Below are positions 27,826 through 36,090 of a stretch of DNA of 64,000 nt, piece by piece. The position numbers and the translations under genes were made by a program. Each line of letters begins with the position of its first letter. The first letter of the stretch is position 1. The stretch is from Planctomycetota bacterium (GTDB lineage Bacteria > Planctomycetota > UBA1135 > GCA-002686595), in contig JAEUHZ010000072.1 in the NCBI GenBank assembly GCA_016795205.1, forward strand, positions 25,603 through 89,602, given 5' to 3'. The notes under the pieces are model-generated. The model was given only the letters and a program-made list of their open reading frames with translations. It ran no database searches and had not been told where the DNA came from.

Positions 27826-29598
27826 ATGAGCCAAGCCCCCGCGCCGCACGGTGATCTCGACCTGTCTCACGCCAAGGTCCGGCCGCCCGGCGCGCGCGAG
27901 TTCACGCTGCGCGGCGTGCTGGTGGCCGCGGTCGTGGCGGCCATGATCGGGTCCGCGTACCCGTACGTCGTCTTGAAGCTCGGCTTCGGGCCGAACATCG
28001 CGGTCGTGTCGGCCTTCTTCGGCTGGCTGGCGCTGGCGGCGATGTCGCGCGGCGTGGCGCTGCGCTGGGAGAGCAACCTGGCGCAGGCCGCGGGAACGGT
28101 CGCGGGCCAGACCGCCTTCATGTGCACGGTCCTGGCGGCGTTCGACATGCTGACCATGGATCCGAGCGCGGGCGTGCAGCTCTCGCTGACCCGCACGCAG
28201 ACCTTCCTGTGGCTGACCTCCGCGGGGGTGCTCGGCGTGCTGCTCGCGGTGCCCATGCGGCGGCACTTCATCGTGGACGAGAAGCTGCCCTACGCCGACG
28301 GCCTCGCGGCGGGCGAGACCCTGATCGTGCTGGACTCGCGTGGCGCGCACGCTCAGCTCGCGGTGCGGTCGATGCTCGCGGGCCTCCTCTCGTCGGCGCT
28401 GGTCACCCTGGGCTACATGCGCGGACTGATCGCCGAGGTCCAGCCGATCGTCGTGAACGCCTACTCGAAGGTCACGGGCCTGGGTTTCTCGTGGGGGCTG
28501 CTCACGATCGGGTCGGGGATGATCATCGGCCTGCGCATCTGCGCCAACATGTTCCTCGGGATGCTGCTCTCGTGGGTCATCGCGCCGGTCCTGCTCGTGG
28601 ACCACGGCGTGCTCGCCCCGGGCTTCACGAAGCGCGATCTGCTCCTGTGGGTCATGTGGCCCGCGACGGGGATGATGGTGGCGGGCGGCCTGACCGCCTT
28701 GTTCCTGAAGTGGAACATCCTGGTGCGCACCTTCCGGCAGCTCTCGGGCGCCAGCGTCGACTCCGAGGACCTGCCGTTGCGCTGGGTCGCGATCGGATCG
28801 CTCCTGGCGGTGGTCGCGATCGTGCTCGTGCAGCACCTGGGGCTGGGCATGCCGGTCTGGGAGATCCTTCTCGCGCTCTTGTTCACGATCCCGCTCATGC
28901 TCGTGGGCCTGCGCGTCCTGGGGGAGACGAACTGGGGGCCGATCAGCGCGCTGTCGAACCTGATGCAAGGGGTCTTCGGTGCCATCTCGCCCGGCAACAT
29001 CCCCACGAACATGGCGGCCAGCGGCCTGACCGGCACCGTCGTGGCGACCTCCGAGGGCCTCGTGCAGAGCTACAAGACCGGCGACATGATCGGCTCGAAG
29101 CCGCGCTACCTGGCTTACGTGCAGCTCATGGCCGTGCCGATCGGCGCCGCCGCGACGGCCATCGTCTACCCGGTGCTGCGCGAGGTGTTCGGCTTCGAAG
29201 GCGACAACGCGCTGACCAGTCCGATTTCGCAGAAGTGGGTCGGCTTCGCGAAGCTCCTGGGGCAGGGCCTCCACACGCTGCACCCCAGCGCGATCTGGGC
29301 GCTCGGCAGCGGCGTGGCGCTCGGGATCCTGTTCACGGTGCTCGAGCAGCGGAAGTCGATCCGGACCTGGATCCCGTCGCCGACCGGCATCGGGATCGGG
29401 ATGCTCGTGCCCGGTGCGGCCGTCGCGAGCATGTTCCTGGGCTCGCTGATCGACTGGTTCTTCCGCCGGCGCGACCCCCGCGGCGTCGACCGTTGGTCGC
29501 TGCCGCTGGCCTCGGGCTTCATCGCCGGCGAGGCCCTGATCATCGTGATCCTCTCGTTGCTCTACGCCGGGGGCGTGCTGAGCCCGGCGGCGCACTGA
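27826..29598 (+). CDS. OPT-family oligopeptide transporter
   Basis: The protein has 590 residues and about 14-16 hydrophobic segments. The N-terminus [43 protein letters not shown] and the central [39 protein letters not shown] region match prokaryotic OPT proteins. These import small peptides or metal chelates by proton coupling. It lies between the PNP and RpiB-like genes and has its own -10-like box. Its link to nucleoside use is only positional. Confidence 0.88.
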   Translation: MSQAPAPHGDLDLSHAKVRPPGAREFTLRGVLVAAVVAAMIGSAYPYVVLKLGFGPNIAVVSAFFGWLALAAMSRGVALRWESNLAQAAGTVAGQTAFMCTVLAAFDMLTMDPSAGVQLSLTRTQTFLWLTSAGVLGVLLAVPMRRHFIVDEKLPYADGLAAGETLIVLDSRGAHAQLAVRSMLAGLLSSALVTLGYMRGLIAEVQPIVVNAYSKVTGLGFSWGLLTIGSGMIIGLRICANMFLGMLLSWVIAPVLLVDHGVLAPGFTKRDLLLWVMWPATGMMVAGGLTALFLKWNILVRTFRQLSGASVDSEDLPLRWVAIGSLLAVVAIVLVQHLGLGMPVWEILLALLFTIPLMLVGLRVLGETNWGPISALSNLMQGVFGAISPGNIPTNMAASGLTGTVVATSEGLVQSYKTGDMIGSKPRYLAYVQLMAVPIGAAATAIVYPVLREVFGFEGDNALTSPISQKWVGFAKLLGQGLHTLHPSAIWALGSGVALGILFTVLEQRKSIRTWIPSPTGIGIGMLVPGAAVASMFLGSLIDWFFRRRDPRGVDRWSLPLASGFIAGEALIIVILSLLYAGGVLSPAAH

Positions 29599-29601
29599 CG
29601 C

Positions 29602-29607
29602 TAGACT
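29602..29607 (+). promoter_or_regulatory. -10-like box 9 nt before the RpiB-like start
   Basis: TAGACT, then 9 bases, then ATG at 29617, directly after the OPT stop codon. Confidence 0.4.
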
Positions 29608-29616
29608 CGAAGCCCG

Positions 29617-30423
29617 ATGGCGGCCTCGCTGGACCTCACCGCGCTCGTGCGGCGCGTCGCTGGCCGGGTCATGGCCGAGCGCGGCCGTGCGCTCCACCTC
29701 GCTGGCCAGCCGGCCGCGCCAGGCGCCGGACGCCCGGCCGGAGTGCAGGTGGCGCTCACCGGCGCAGGCGGGCCCGACCGTCCCGCGACGGACGAGTCGG
29801 CGGCTCCGGCGCGGCGCGGCGTCGCGTTGGTCACCGCGCGCGATCTCGAGGGCGTGCCGGAGGGCGGCTCTCACTTCGTGCCGCGCGGCGCGCTCGTCAC
29901 GGACCTCGCGCGCGAGGAGGCTGGGCGGCGCGGCATCCGCCTCGAGGAGCGCGTCGCCGGCCGGCCGGCCGTCACGCGCATCGCGCTGGGCGCGGATCAC
30001 GGCGGCGTGCGCCTCAAGGGCGATCTGGCCGAGCTCCTGCGCTCCCTGGGGGTCGAGGTGCTCGACGTCGGCACGCGCGGCGAGGACCCGGTCGACTATC
30101 CGGATTTCGCGCGCGCGGCCGCCGAGCTCGTGGCGCGCGGCGAGGCGCACCTGGGAATCGTCGTCGACGGCGCCGGCATCGGCTCGGCCATGGCTGCGAA
30201 CAAGGTGCCCGGCGTGCGCGCCGCGAACTGCTGGGACGAAGCCACGGCGCAGAACGCGCGCGAGCACAACTACGCGAACGTCCTGACGCTGGGCGCGAGG
30301 CACCTGACACCCGAGGCGGCGCGCAAGGTCGTGCGCGCGTTCCTCGCGACGAACGAGGGCGAGGCGCGTCACGGCCGGCGTGTCGCCAAGATCACCGAGA
30401 TCGAGCGGCGCTACGCGCGCTGA
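29617..30423 (+). CDS. rpiB: RpiB/LacAB-family sugar-phosphate isomerase with N-terminal microcompartment-type extension
   Basis: The protein has 268 residues, about 120 more than ordinary RpiB. The extension has an amphipathic helix ([17 protein letters not shown], residues 7-23), a Pro/Ala/Gly linker, then VTARDLEGV and [20 protein letters not shown] (88-107), which resembles segments of EutQ-type and other microcompartment proteins. The isomerase domain starts at IALGADHGG (122). The loop that usually reads CG(T/S)G is DGAG, so Asp184 replaces the common catalytic Cys; His217 in AREHNYAN is kept. It would interconvert ribose-5-phosphate and ribulose-5-phosphate or a related pair. Followed 29 bases later by deoC. 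Cargo of a shell is inferred; no shell gene is in the window. Confidence 0.85.
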   Translation: MAASLDLTALVRRVAGRVMAERGRALHLAGQPAAPGAGRPAGVQVALTGAGGPDRPATDESAAPARRGVALVTARDLEGVPEGGSHFVPRGALVTDLAREEAGRRGIRLEERVAGRPAVTRIALGADHGGVRLKGDLAELLRSLGVEVLDVGTRGEDPVDYPDFARAAAELVARGEAHLGIVVDGAGIGSAMAANKVPGVRAANCWDEATAQNAREHNYANVLTLGARHLTPEAARKVVRAFLATNEGEARHGRRVAKITEIERRYAR

Positions 30424-30452
30424 GCACGGCCTTCGCCGTCACCCCGACCCCC

Positions 30453-31334
30453 ATGAGCGCCACCGCCGCACCCACGATCGACGCCGCCACGCTGGAACGC
30501 ATCCTCGAGGAGATCGCGCGCCAGATCCTCGAGCACGGCCCGGAGAGCCTCTCGGGCTGGGGCTGCTCCTCGATCTGCGTGGAGCTCTGCCCCGAGCGCG
30601 TCAGCGAGGTCGTCCACGCCGGGGCCTGCCGGGTCGGGGTTCGCCCCGGCGACTCCGCGCGCCTGGGCGGCCTGGCCGGTGCGATCGACCACACCCTGCT
30701 CAAGCCCGAGGCCACGGCGGCGGAGGTCGACCGCCTGTGCGACGAAGCCCGCACGCACCGCTTCGCCAGCGTCTGCGTGAATGGCACCTGGGTGCGGCGT
30801 TGCGCCGAGATCGTGGCCGGCTCGGGCGTCGCGGTGTGCTGCGTCGTCGGGTTCCCGCTCGGCGCCAACGTGACCGAGGTCAAGGTCTACGAAGCGCGCC
30901 GCGCCATCGAGGACGGCGCCTGCGAGATCGACATGGTGCTCAACGTCGGTGCTCTGAAGTCCGGCGACCGCGAGTTCGTGCGGCGCGACATCGCCGCCGT
31001 CGCGGAGACCTGCCACAGGCTGGGCGCCAAGCTCAAGGTGATCCTCGAGACCGCGCTGCTCACCGACGCGGAGAAGGTCGCGGCCTGCGAGGCCGCGCGG
31101 GCGGCCGGGGCCGATTTCGTGAAGACATCGACCGGCTTCTCAAAAGGTGGCGCCACCATCCAAGATGTTGCATTGATGCGCTCGGTCGTGGGGCCAACGC
31201 TGGGGGTCAAGGCCTCGGGCGGCATCCGCGACGCGCGGGATGCCCAGGCGATGCTGGCCGCCGGCGCGACGCGGCTGGGGGCGTCGGCCAGCGTGGCGAT
31301 CGTCCGCGGGGAGCAGGGCGGCGGGGCCTACTGA
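30453..31334 (+). CDS. deoC: Deoxyribose-phosphate aldolase with N-terminal extension
   Basis: The protein has 293 residues. The aldolase barrel (about 72-293) has Asp160, Schiff-base Lys224 in FVKTSTGFS and Lys253 in [10 protein letters not shown], so it is complete. It cleaves deoxyribose-5-phosphate to acetaldehyde and glyceraldehyde-3-phosphate. The first ~70 residues are extra: an amphipathic helix [17 protein letters not shown] (13-29), like encapsulation peptides of microcompartment cargo, and [14 protein letters not shown] with three Cys at 38, 42 and 46. Acetaldehyde is the kind of volatile product that shells retain. Next to the extended RpiB-like enzyme, it recalls sugar-phosphate-utilising microcompartment loci. 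Confidence 0.92.
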   Translation: MSATAAPTIDAATLERILEEIARQILEHGPESLSGWGCSSICVELCPERVSEVVHAGACRVGVRPGDSARLGGLAGAIDHTLLKPEATAAEVDRLCDEARTHRFASVCVNGTWVRRCAEIVAGSGVAVCCVVGFPLGANVTEVKVYEARRAIEDGACEIDMVLNVGALKSGDREFVRRDIAAVAETCHRLGAKLKVILETALLTDAEKVAACEAARAAGADFVKTSTGFSKGGATIQDVALMRSVVGPTLGVKASGGIRDARDAQAMLAAGATRLGASASVAIVRGEQGGGAY

Positions 31335-31344
31335 GGCGGCGCGC

Positions 31345-31881
31345 TCAGCGCGCGGCCGGCCAGCCCGCCCCGTCATCGAGCGGCGCCTCGGCGCGGCGGG
31401 CCTCGGCCTCGTCGGCCAGGAGCTGGCTCGCGATCAGGAACTCGTCCGGGGCCGGGCCCGTGGCCGGGGCGACCAGCTCGACCTCGCTGGGGGAAGCCCC
31501 GACCTCCCCGGCCAGCTGGCAGACGCGCAGCACGTCGAGCACCCGGTCCTCGAGGCGGCGGCCAGCGGGCTCTTGGAACACGAATTCGGCCTCGCCGCGC
31601 AGCACGGCCGCGCTGTCGATCCGCGGCAGGTCGGAGGGCCCCACGACCCGCACGCGGGCCGAGCGGGTGCCGAAGCGGCTGCGCGCACGCAGCCCCCAGA
31701 TGCGGATGCCGTCGTGCGCGCGGACGCGGAACTCGTCGACCTGGATCCCGTTCGTCGAGAGCTCCGGGCGGGGGATCAGGACCAGGGAGACCCGCGCGAT
31801 GCGCAACTCGCGCAGCCGGTTGCGCCAGTACCCGCTCTCCAGGAGCAGGGGGTGCAGATTCCCTCGATGTTCGACGCCCAT
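31345..31881 (-). CDS. Hypothetical protein, convergent with deoC
   Basis: The protein has 178 residues from ATG at 31881; the frame stays open further upstream, but that part is Pro/Arg/Gly-rich and lacks coding character. No family recognised. It is rich in Arg and Glu, with beta-like segments (VSLVLIPRPELSTNGIQVDEF, VRAHDGIRIWGLRARS) and an acidic, helical end. No signal peptide. It reads away from the amidohydrolase operon. Confidence 0.5.
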   Translation of the reverse strand: MGVEHRGNLHPLLLESGYWRNRLRELRIARVSLVLIPRPELSTNGIQVDEFRVRAHDGIRIWGLRARSRFGTRSARVRVVGPSDLPRIDSAAVLRGEAEFVFQEPAGRRLEDRVLDVLRVCQLAGEVGASPSEVELVAPATGPAPDEFLIASQLLADEAEARRAEAPLDDGAGWPAAR

Positions 31882-32299
31882 CCGGGGGCGGAGCCGCCTC
31901 CCCCGGGCGGCCCGAATGCGATTTCCCTGGCGTTTCCCGGCGATTTCCGCCACGCGGAAGCGGCTTCCCACCCGCCCGAGAGGCCCCGGGGGCGCGCCGC
32001 TCGCGCTGGGCCTGGGCACCGCGGCGGGTTCCCCCGGTCCGCTCGGGGGCACCGGACCGGCGCCCGGCGTTCGGACGCGCGGGGGGCTGTCCGGGTCCAG
32101 CCCGGCGGGGTTCGCGACCCCTCGGATACGGATCCCATGCTTTCCGTCCCCTTCACGCCCCGAGCGCGAGCGCGGTAGGATCCGCCGCCCGCCGGTCGGT
32201 CCGACCGCACGGATGCCCCTCCGACCCCCCGACCGCGGCACCGCGCCTCCAGCGCCGGCCCGCGTTGCCGACCTCTCTCCTCACTCCGGGAGCCCCCGC
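31882..32299. other. Intergenic region upstream of the amidohydrolase operon
   Basis: 418 bases with G and C runs and no convincing gene. It holds a plausible promoter at 32152-32181 near the right end, leaving a 118-nt leader before the first amidohydrolase gene. Nothing else is recognised. Confidence 0.5.
32152..32181 (+). promoter_or_regulatory. Putative sigma-70 promoter of the amidohydrolase operon
   Basis: TTCACG (32152-32157) and TAGGAT (32176-32181) with an 18-base spacer. They are the only well-spaced pair seen in the 418-base region. Confidence 0.4.
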
Positions 32300-33715
32300 A
32301 TGCACACGAACGTGGGCTGGCTCGCGCTCGTCCTGGCCGGCACCGCCGGCGCACAGGACGGTGCGGCGCCGGCGCGCGAGACCCTCTTGGTCCGCGCCGA
32401 GCACGTGATCGTCGCCCCCGGCCGCGTGCTCGACGCGGCGCAGGTCCTCGTCCGGGATGGACGCATCGTGGCCGTCGGCCAGGACCTCGAGGCGCCCGCC
32501 GGAGCGCGCGTGCTCGAAGGCCGCTGGGTGTGCGCCGGCTTCATCGATCCCTGGTCCGCGCTGGGCATGGCAGCAGACGGGCTCGCGGAGCTGAACGCCA
32601 CCGCGGCGACGCGCTCGATCGACGGCTTCGACCCGTTCAGCCTCGACCACCTGCGGCGCGAAGCGCTGCGCGCCGGCGTCACGAGCGCGCGGGTCCAGCT
32701 CGGCGCGCAGGCCCGCATCGGCGGCTTGGGCGCTGTCGTGCGGCTCGTGCCCGGGCTCGGCCGTGACGAGGCCGTCGTCGCGGAGCACAGCAACCTGTGG
32801 ATGAGCGCGGGCCTGAGCCTGCCGACTGGGATGCAGTTCGTCGAGACGCCCGACGGCTTCCAGATGGTCTCGGGCAACCGTGCACAGGATCCCTTCGACC
32901 GCGTCGAGTCCGTCGACCGCATCGTCAGCGCGCTCCAGGCCGGCCGCAACTATCTCATCGCGCAGAACGAGCATCGCCACGAGCTCGAGGACTGGAAGAA
33001 GAAGATCGCGGAGAAGGAAGCCGAGCTCGAGAAGGAGTCCAAGAAGGCCAAGAAGGACCGCGAGAAGGCCCAGAAGGACGCCGAGGAGAAGGGCAAGCCG
33101 TTCGAGGAGAAGAAGTACAAGGAAGACAAGAAGCCCGCGACCCCCCGCTTCGACGAGGACAACGAGGTCATCGCGCGCGCCGTGGACGGTCGCCTGCCGC
33201 TGCTCATCGCGGCCGAGCGCGAGGCGGAGATCCGCGCGCTGCTCGCCGGCACGGCCTCCCATGGCCGGCTGCGCCTGGTGCTCGCGGGTGGCAGCGAAGC
33301 CGTGCACCACGCGACCGAGCTGGCCGAGCGCCGCATCCCGGTCCTGGTGTGGCCCGCGCCGCTGGGGCGGGGCCGACCCGACGAGCTCGAAGCCCATGAT
33401 CTGTCGCTGGCGGGGCGGCTGTCCGGCGCCGGAGTGCGCGTGCTGCTCGGCTCCGGCGGCCGCGACCCGTCCGCGACCCGCGACCTGCCGCTGCTCGCCG
33501 GACTGGCGGTGGCCCATGGCCTGCCCAGCGCCAAAGCCTTCGAGGCCCTGACCCTCGGCGCAGCCCGTGCACTCGACGTGGCCGACCGCCTCGGGACGGT
33601 CGAGGCCGGCAAGGACGCCGATCTGCTGATCCTCGATGGCCCGCCGCTGGCCTCGACGACGAACGTGCGCTTCACGATCTCCTCGGGCCGCGTCGTCGTG
33701 ACGCCGGAGAACTAG
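32300..33715 (+). CDS. Exported amidohydrolase-like protein 1, no HxH motif, Lys/Glu-rich insert
   Basis: The protein has 471 residues. Signal peptide ends near TAGAQDG. The family's N-terminal beta module is clear (VLVRDGRIVAVGQ) and so is the C-terminal one (RLGTVEAGKDADLLILDGPP). The place of the metal-binding HxH reads GFIDPWSAL, so the first metal ligands are missing. From about 228 to 283 a highly charged Lys/Glu stretch interrupts the barrel. Imidazolonepropionase-like or prolidase-like amidohydrolases outside the cytoplasm are the nearest relatives. Activity is doubtful; it may be a structural or regulatory subunit of the paralogs. First gene of the ten-gene run. Confidence 0.82.
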   Translation: MHTNVGWLALVLAGTAGAQDGAAPARETLLVRAEHVIVAPGRVLDAAQVLVRDGRIVAVGQDLEAPAGARVLEGRWVCAGFIDPWSALGMAADGLAELNATAATRSIDGFDPFSLDHLRREALRAGVTSARVQLGAQARIGGLGAVVRLVPGLGRDEAVVAEHSNLWMSAGLSLPTGMQFVETPDGFQMVSGNRAQDPFDRVESVDRIVSALQAGRNYLIAQNEHRHELEDWKKKIAEKEAELEKESKKAKKDREKAQKDAEEKGKPFEEKKYKEDKKPATPRFDEDNEVIARAVDGRLPLLIAAEREAEIRALLAGTASHGRLRLVLAGGSEAVHHATELAERRIPVLVWPAPLGRGRPDELEAHDLSLAGRLSGAGVRVLLGSGGRDPSATRDLPLLAGLAVAHGLPSAKAFEALTLGAARALDVADRLGTVEAGKDADLLILDGPPLASTTNVRFTISSGRVVVTPEN

Positions 33716-33718
33716 CCC

Positions 33719-34816
33719 TTGATCGACATCCTCTTCGCGTTCGCGACGGCGGTCCTGCCCGCCGAAGGGACGCTCGCGATCCGCGCCCGCGCGGTCTGGA
33801 CCGGCGCGGCCGTCCTGGAGAACGCCGTGGTCGTCGTGGCCGACGGCCGCATCCGCTCGGTGGGAGCCGAGGCGCCGCGCGGCGTCGAGGTCCTGGAGCA
33901 CCCCGGCGTGCTCACGGCCGGCCTCATCGCGCTGCACGGGCCGGCGGGCGCCGTGGGCGAGACGTCCGACGGGACGCGCCCGGCGCTACCCGAGGCGCGC
34001 GTCGGGCTGGCGGTCGACCCGCGTTCGGTCGAGCTCGTCGCGCTGCACGCGGCGGGCATCACGAGCATCCTCGTGACGCCCGACCCGGCCGGCATCACGG
34101 CCGGCACGAGCGCGCTGGTGCGCACCGCGGACGGCAGCATCCTGCGCGACCCGGCGCACTTGAGCCTGGTGTTCTCGGCCGAGGGCCTGGCTGGGAACCG
34201 CGCGCCCACCAGCCGCTCGGGCGCGCTGGCCATGCTGGACGAGCTGTTCGCGGGCACGCGCGGGCACGTCGCCGACGCCAAGGCCGGGCGCCTGCCGTGC
34301 CTGTTCGAGGTGCGCGAGCGCGACGACGTCCAGCGTGCCGTGGCCTTCGCGCGCCAGCGCAAGCTCGCGGGCGCGCTGCACGGCGCCGCGTTGTCCGGCG
34401 AGCTCGCCAGCGCCATCCGCGGCTCGGGGCTGGCCGTGATCTCCCCGGTGCTGGGCGTCGGCACGCCGCGTCGCGTCCTCGACGCGGTGGCCCAGCTCGC
34501 CAAGGAAGAGGTGCCCTTCGGGTTCGGGCTCGACGCGCCCTGGAATCACCAGGATTCGCTGCGCCTGTCGGCCGTCCTGTGCCTGCGCGCCGGCCTCGAC
34601 CGAGCGGCCGCGTGGCGCGCGCTGACCGCGAACGCCGCGCGCATCGCGGGGGCCGGGGACCGCGTCGGGCGCATCGAGCGCGGGCTCGACGCCGACCTGG
34701 TCCTGTGGAGCGGCGACCCGCTCGATCTCGCGAGTCGCGCCGAGGTCGTGTTCACGCGCGGCGTCGCGCGCACGATCCAGCACGCGGTCCCCGCTCCCGA
34801 GGAGGTCCGCCGATGA
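33719..34816 (+). CDS. Exported amidohydrolase-like protein 2, no HxH motif
   Basis: The protein has 365 residues from a TTG start three bases after the previous stop. Short hydrophobic N-terminus (FAFATAVLPAEG). VVVADGRIRSVGAEAP and the C-terminal RIERGLDADLVLWSGDPLDL mark the family. The HxH position reads GLIALHGPAG, so only one His of the pair can be present. The shortest member, with a trimmed barrel. It ends with GGAGGTCCGCCG before the next ATG, and the genes overlap by ATGA. Confidence 0.78.
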   Translation: MIDILFAFATAVLPAEGTLAIRARAVWTGAAVLENAVVVVADGRIRSVGAEAPRGVEVLEHPGVLTAGLIALHGPAGAVGETSDGTRPALPEARVGLAVDPRSVELVALHAAGITSILVTPDPAGITAGTSALVRTADGSILRDPAHLSLVFSAEGLAGNRAPTSRSGALAMLDELFAGTRGHVADAKAGRLPCLFEVRERDDVQRAVAFARQRKLAGALHGAALSGELASAIRGSGLAVISPVLGVGTPRRVLDAVAQLAKEEVPFGFGLDAPWNHQDSLRLSAVLCLRAGLDRAAAWRALTANAARIAGAGDRVGRIERGLDADLVLWSGDPLDLASRAEVVFTRGVARTIQHAVPAPEEVRR

Positions 34817-36051
34817 GCCTGCTCCCCATCGCGTTCCTGGCCCTGGCGGCTCAGGAGACGACCACGCGCGCCTGGACGATCCAGGCCGAGCGCGTCTACA
34901 CGGGCACCGGCCGCAACCTGGAGCAGGGCTTCGTCGTGGTCAACGGCGGCAAGATCGCGGCCGTGACGCCCGACGTCGGCGGTGACGGCGGACGGCCGCG
35001 CGATCAACTGCGCGCCTATGCCGTGACCGCCGGCTTGGTCGACGCCGGGGTGCGCGTGACGAACTGGTTCAGCGTCGAGCAGTCCAGCGAGGTGACGCCC
35101 CATCTGCGCGTCGCCGACACGCTCGATCCGTTCGCGCTCGACTGGGACCGACAGGTCAGGAACGGCGTCACGACCGTGCTCGTATCGCCCGTCGACCGCA
35201 ACGTGATCGGCGGGTTGTCCGTGGTGCTCAAGACCGCCGGCCCGGATTCGATCGCGGAGCGCACGGTCAAGGCCGACGCCGTGCTGCGCGGCTCGATGGG
35301 CTCCGACCCCAGCGCCGGCAACCGCCCGGCTTCCGGGCGGCCGGCGACGTTCTACGCGCGCCGCCCGACGACCCGCATGGGCGTCGAGTGGGAGTGGCGC
35401 AACGCGTTCTTCACCGCGGCCGAGAACCGCGCCTCGAAGGACCCGGGCACGTCGACGCTCGTCGCCGCCCTGCAGGGCAAGCTGCCGATCTTCGTGCAGG
35501 CTTGGGTCACGCAGGACATCCGCACGGCGGTGTTCCTGCGCGAGGAGGTCCAAGCGCGTCCGGAGTTCGCCGGCATGAACACGCCGCGCTTCGTGATCGA
35601 CGCGGCGGCCGAGGCCTGGAAGGAACCGCAGCTCCTCGTGCGCAGCAAGACGCCCGTCGTCCTGCCGCCCTTCCCGGCCGAGGGCCGCACGCGCGAGGGC
35701 GCGCAGATGGCCTGGAACGTGGCCAAGGTGCTCGAGGACGCCGGGGTGCCGTTCGCGCTCTCCAGCCATGGCTCGGGCGAGGTCGACTCGCGCCTCGCGA
35801 TGCAGGCCGGCTACGCCATGTCGGGCGGCCTCGGCTTCGACAGCGCGCTGGCCGCCGTGACCTCGACGCCGGCCAAGCTGCTCGGCGTCGACCAGCGGGT
35901 CGGGACCATCGAGGTCGGCAAGGATGCCGACCTCGTCCTGTGGAGCGGCGAGCCCTTTCAGCCGGGCTCGCGGGTCGTCGCGACGATCGTCGACGGCGTG
36001 CTGCGCTACGAAGGCTGGACGGCCGTGCAAGGCGCCGCGCTCACGCGCTGA
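34813..36051 (+). CDS. Exported amidohydrolase-like protein 3, no HxH motif
   Basis: The protein has 412 residues. Signal: LLPIAFLALAAQE. The HxH position reads GLVDAGVRVTNW; the later strand that normally carries His reads FVQAWVTQD, and the Asp region (NTDSP in active paralogs) reads SSHGSGEVD. The final module (RVGTIEVGKDADLVLWSGEP) is well kept. Thus the fold is maintained while the metal site has been lost. Overlaps gene 2. Confidence 0.8.
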   Translation: MSLLPIAFLALAAQETTTRAWTIQAERVYTGTGRNLEQGFVVVNGGKIAAVTPDVGGDGGRPRDQLRAYAVTAGLVDAGVRVTNWFSVEQSSEVTPHLRVADTLDPFALDWDRQVRNGVTTVLVSPVDRNVIGGLSVVLKTAGPDSIAERTVKADAVLRGSMGSDPSAGNRPASGRPATFYARRPTTRMGVEWEWRNAFFTAAENRASKDPGTSTLVAALQGKLPIFVQAWVTQDIRTAVFLREEVQARPEFAGMNTPRFVIDAAAEAWKEPQLLVRSKTPVVLPPFPAEGRTREGAQMAWNVAKVLEDAGVPFALSSHGSGEVDSRLAMQAGYAMSGGLGFDSALAAVTSTPAKLLGVDQRVGTIEVGKDADLVLWSGEPFQPGSRVVATIVDGVLRYEGWTAVQGAALTR

Positions 36052-36090
36052 TCCATGAACATCGAATCCCTGAACGTCCGGAGCCGATCG

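Noticed and set aside
32990..33140. AAG/GAG-rich DNA as a tandem repeat or CRISPR
   Set aside because: It is codon-level low complexity for Lys/Glu without a fixed repeat unit or spacers.
36055..36090. ATG at 36055 as the start of amidohydrolase 4
   Set aside because: It would put 12 polar residues before the signal peptide; the ATG at 36091 has CGGAG upstream and begins the signal. It cannot be excluded.
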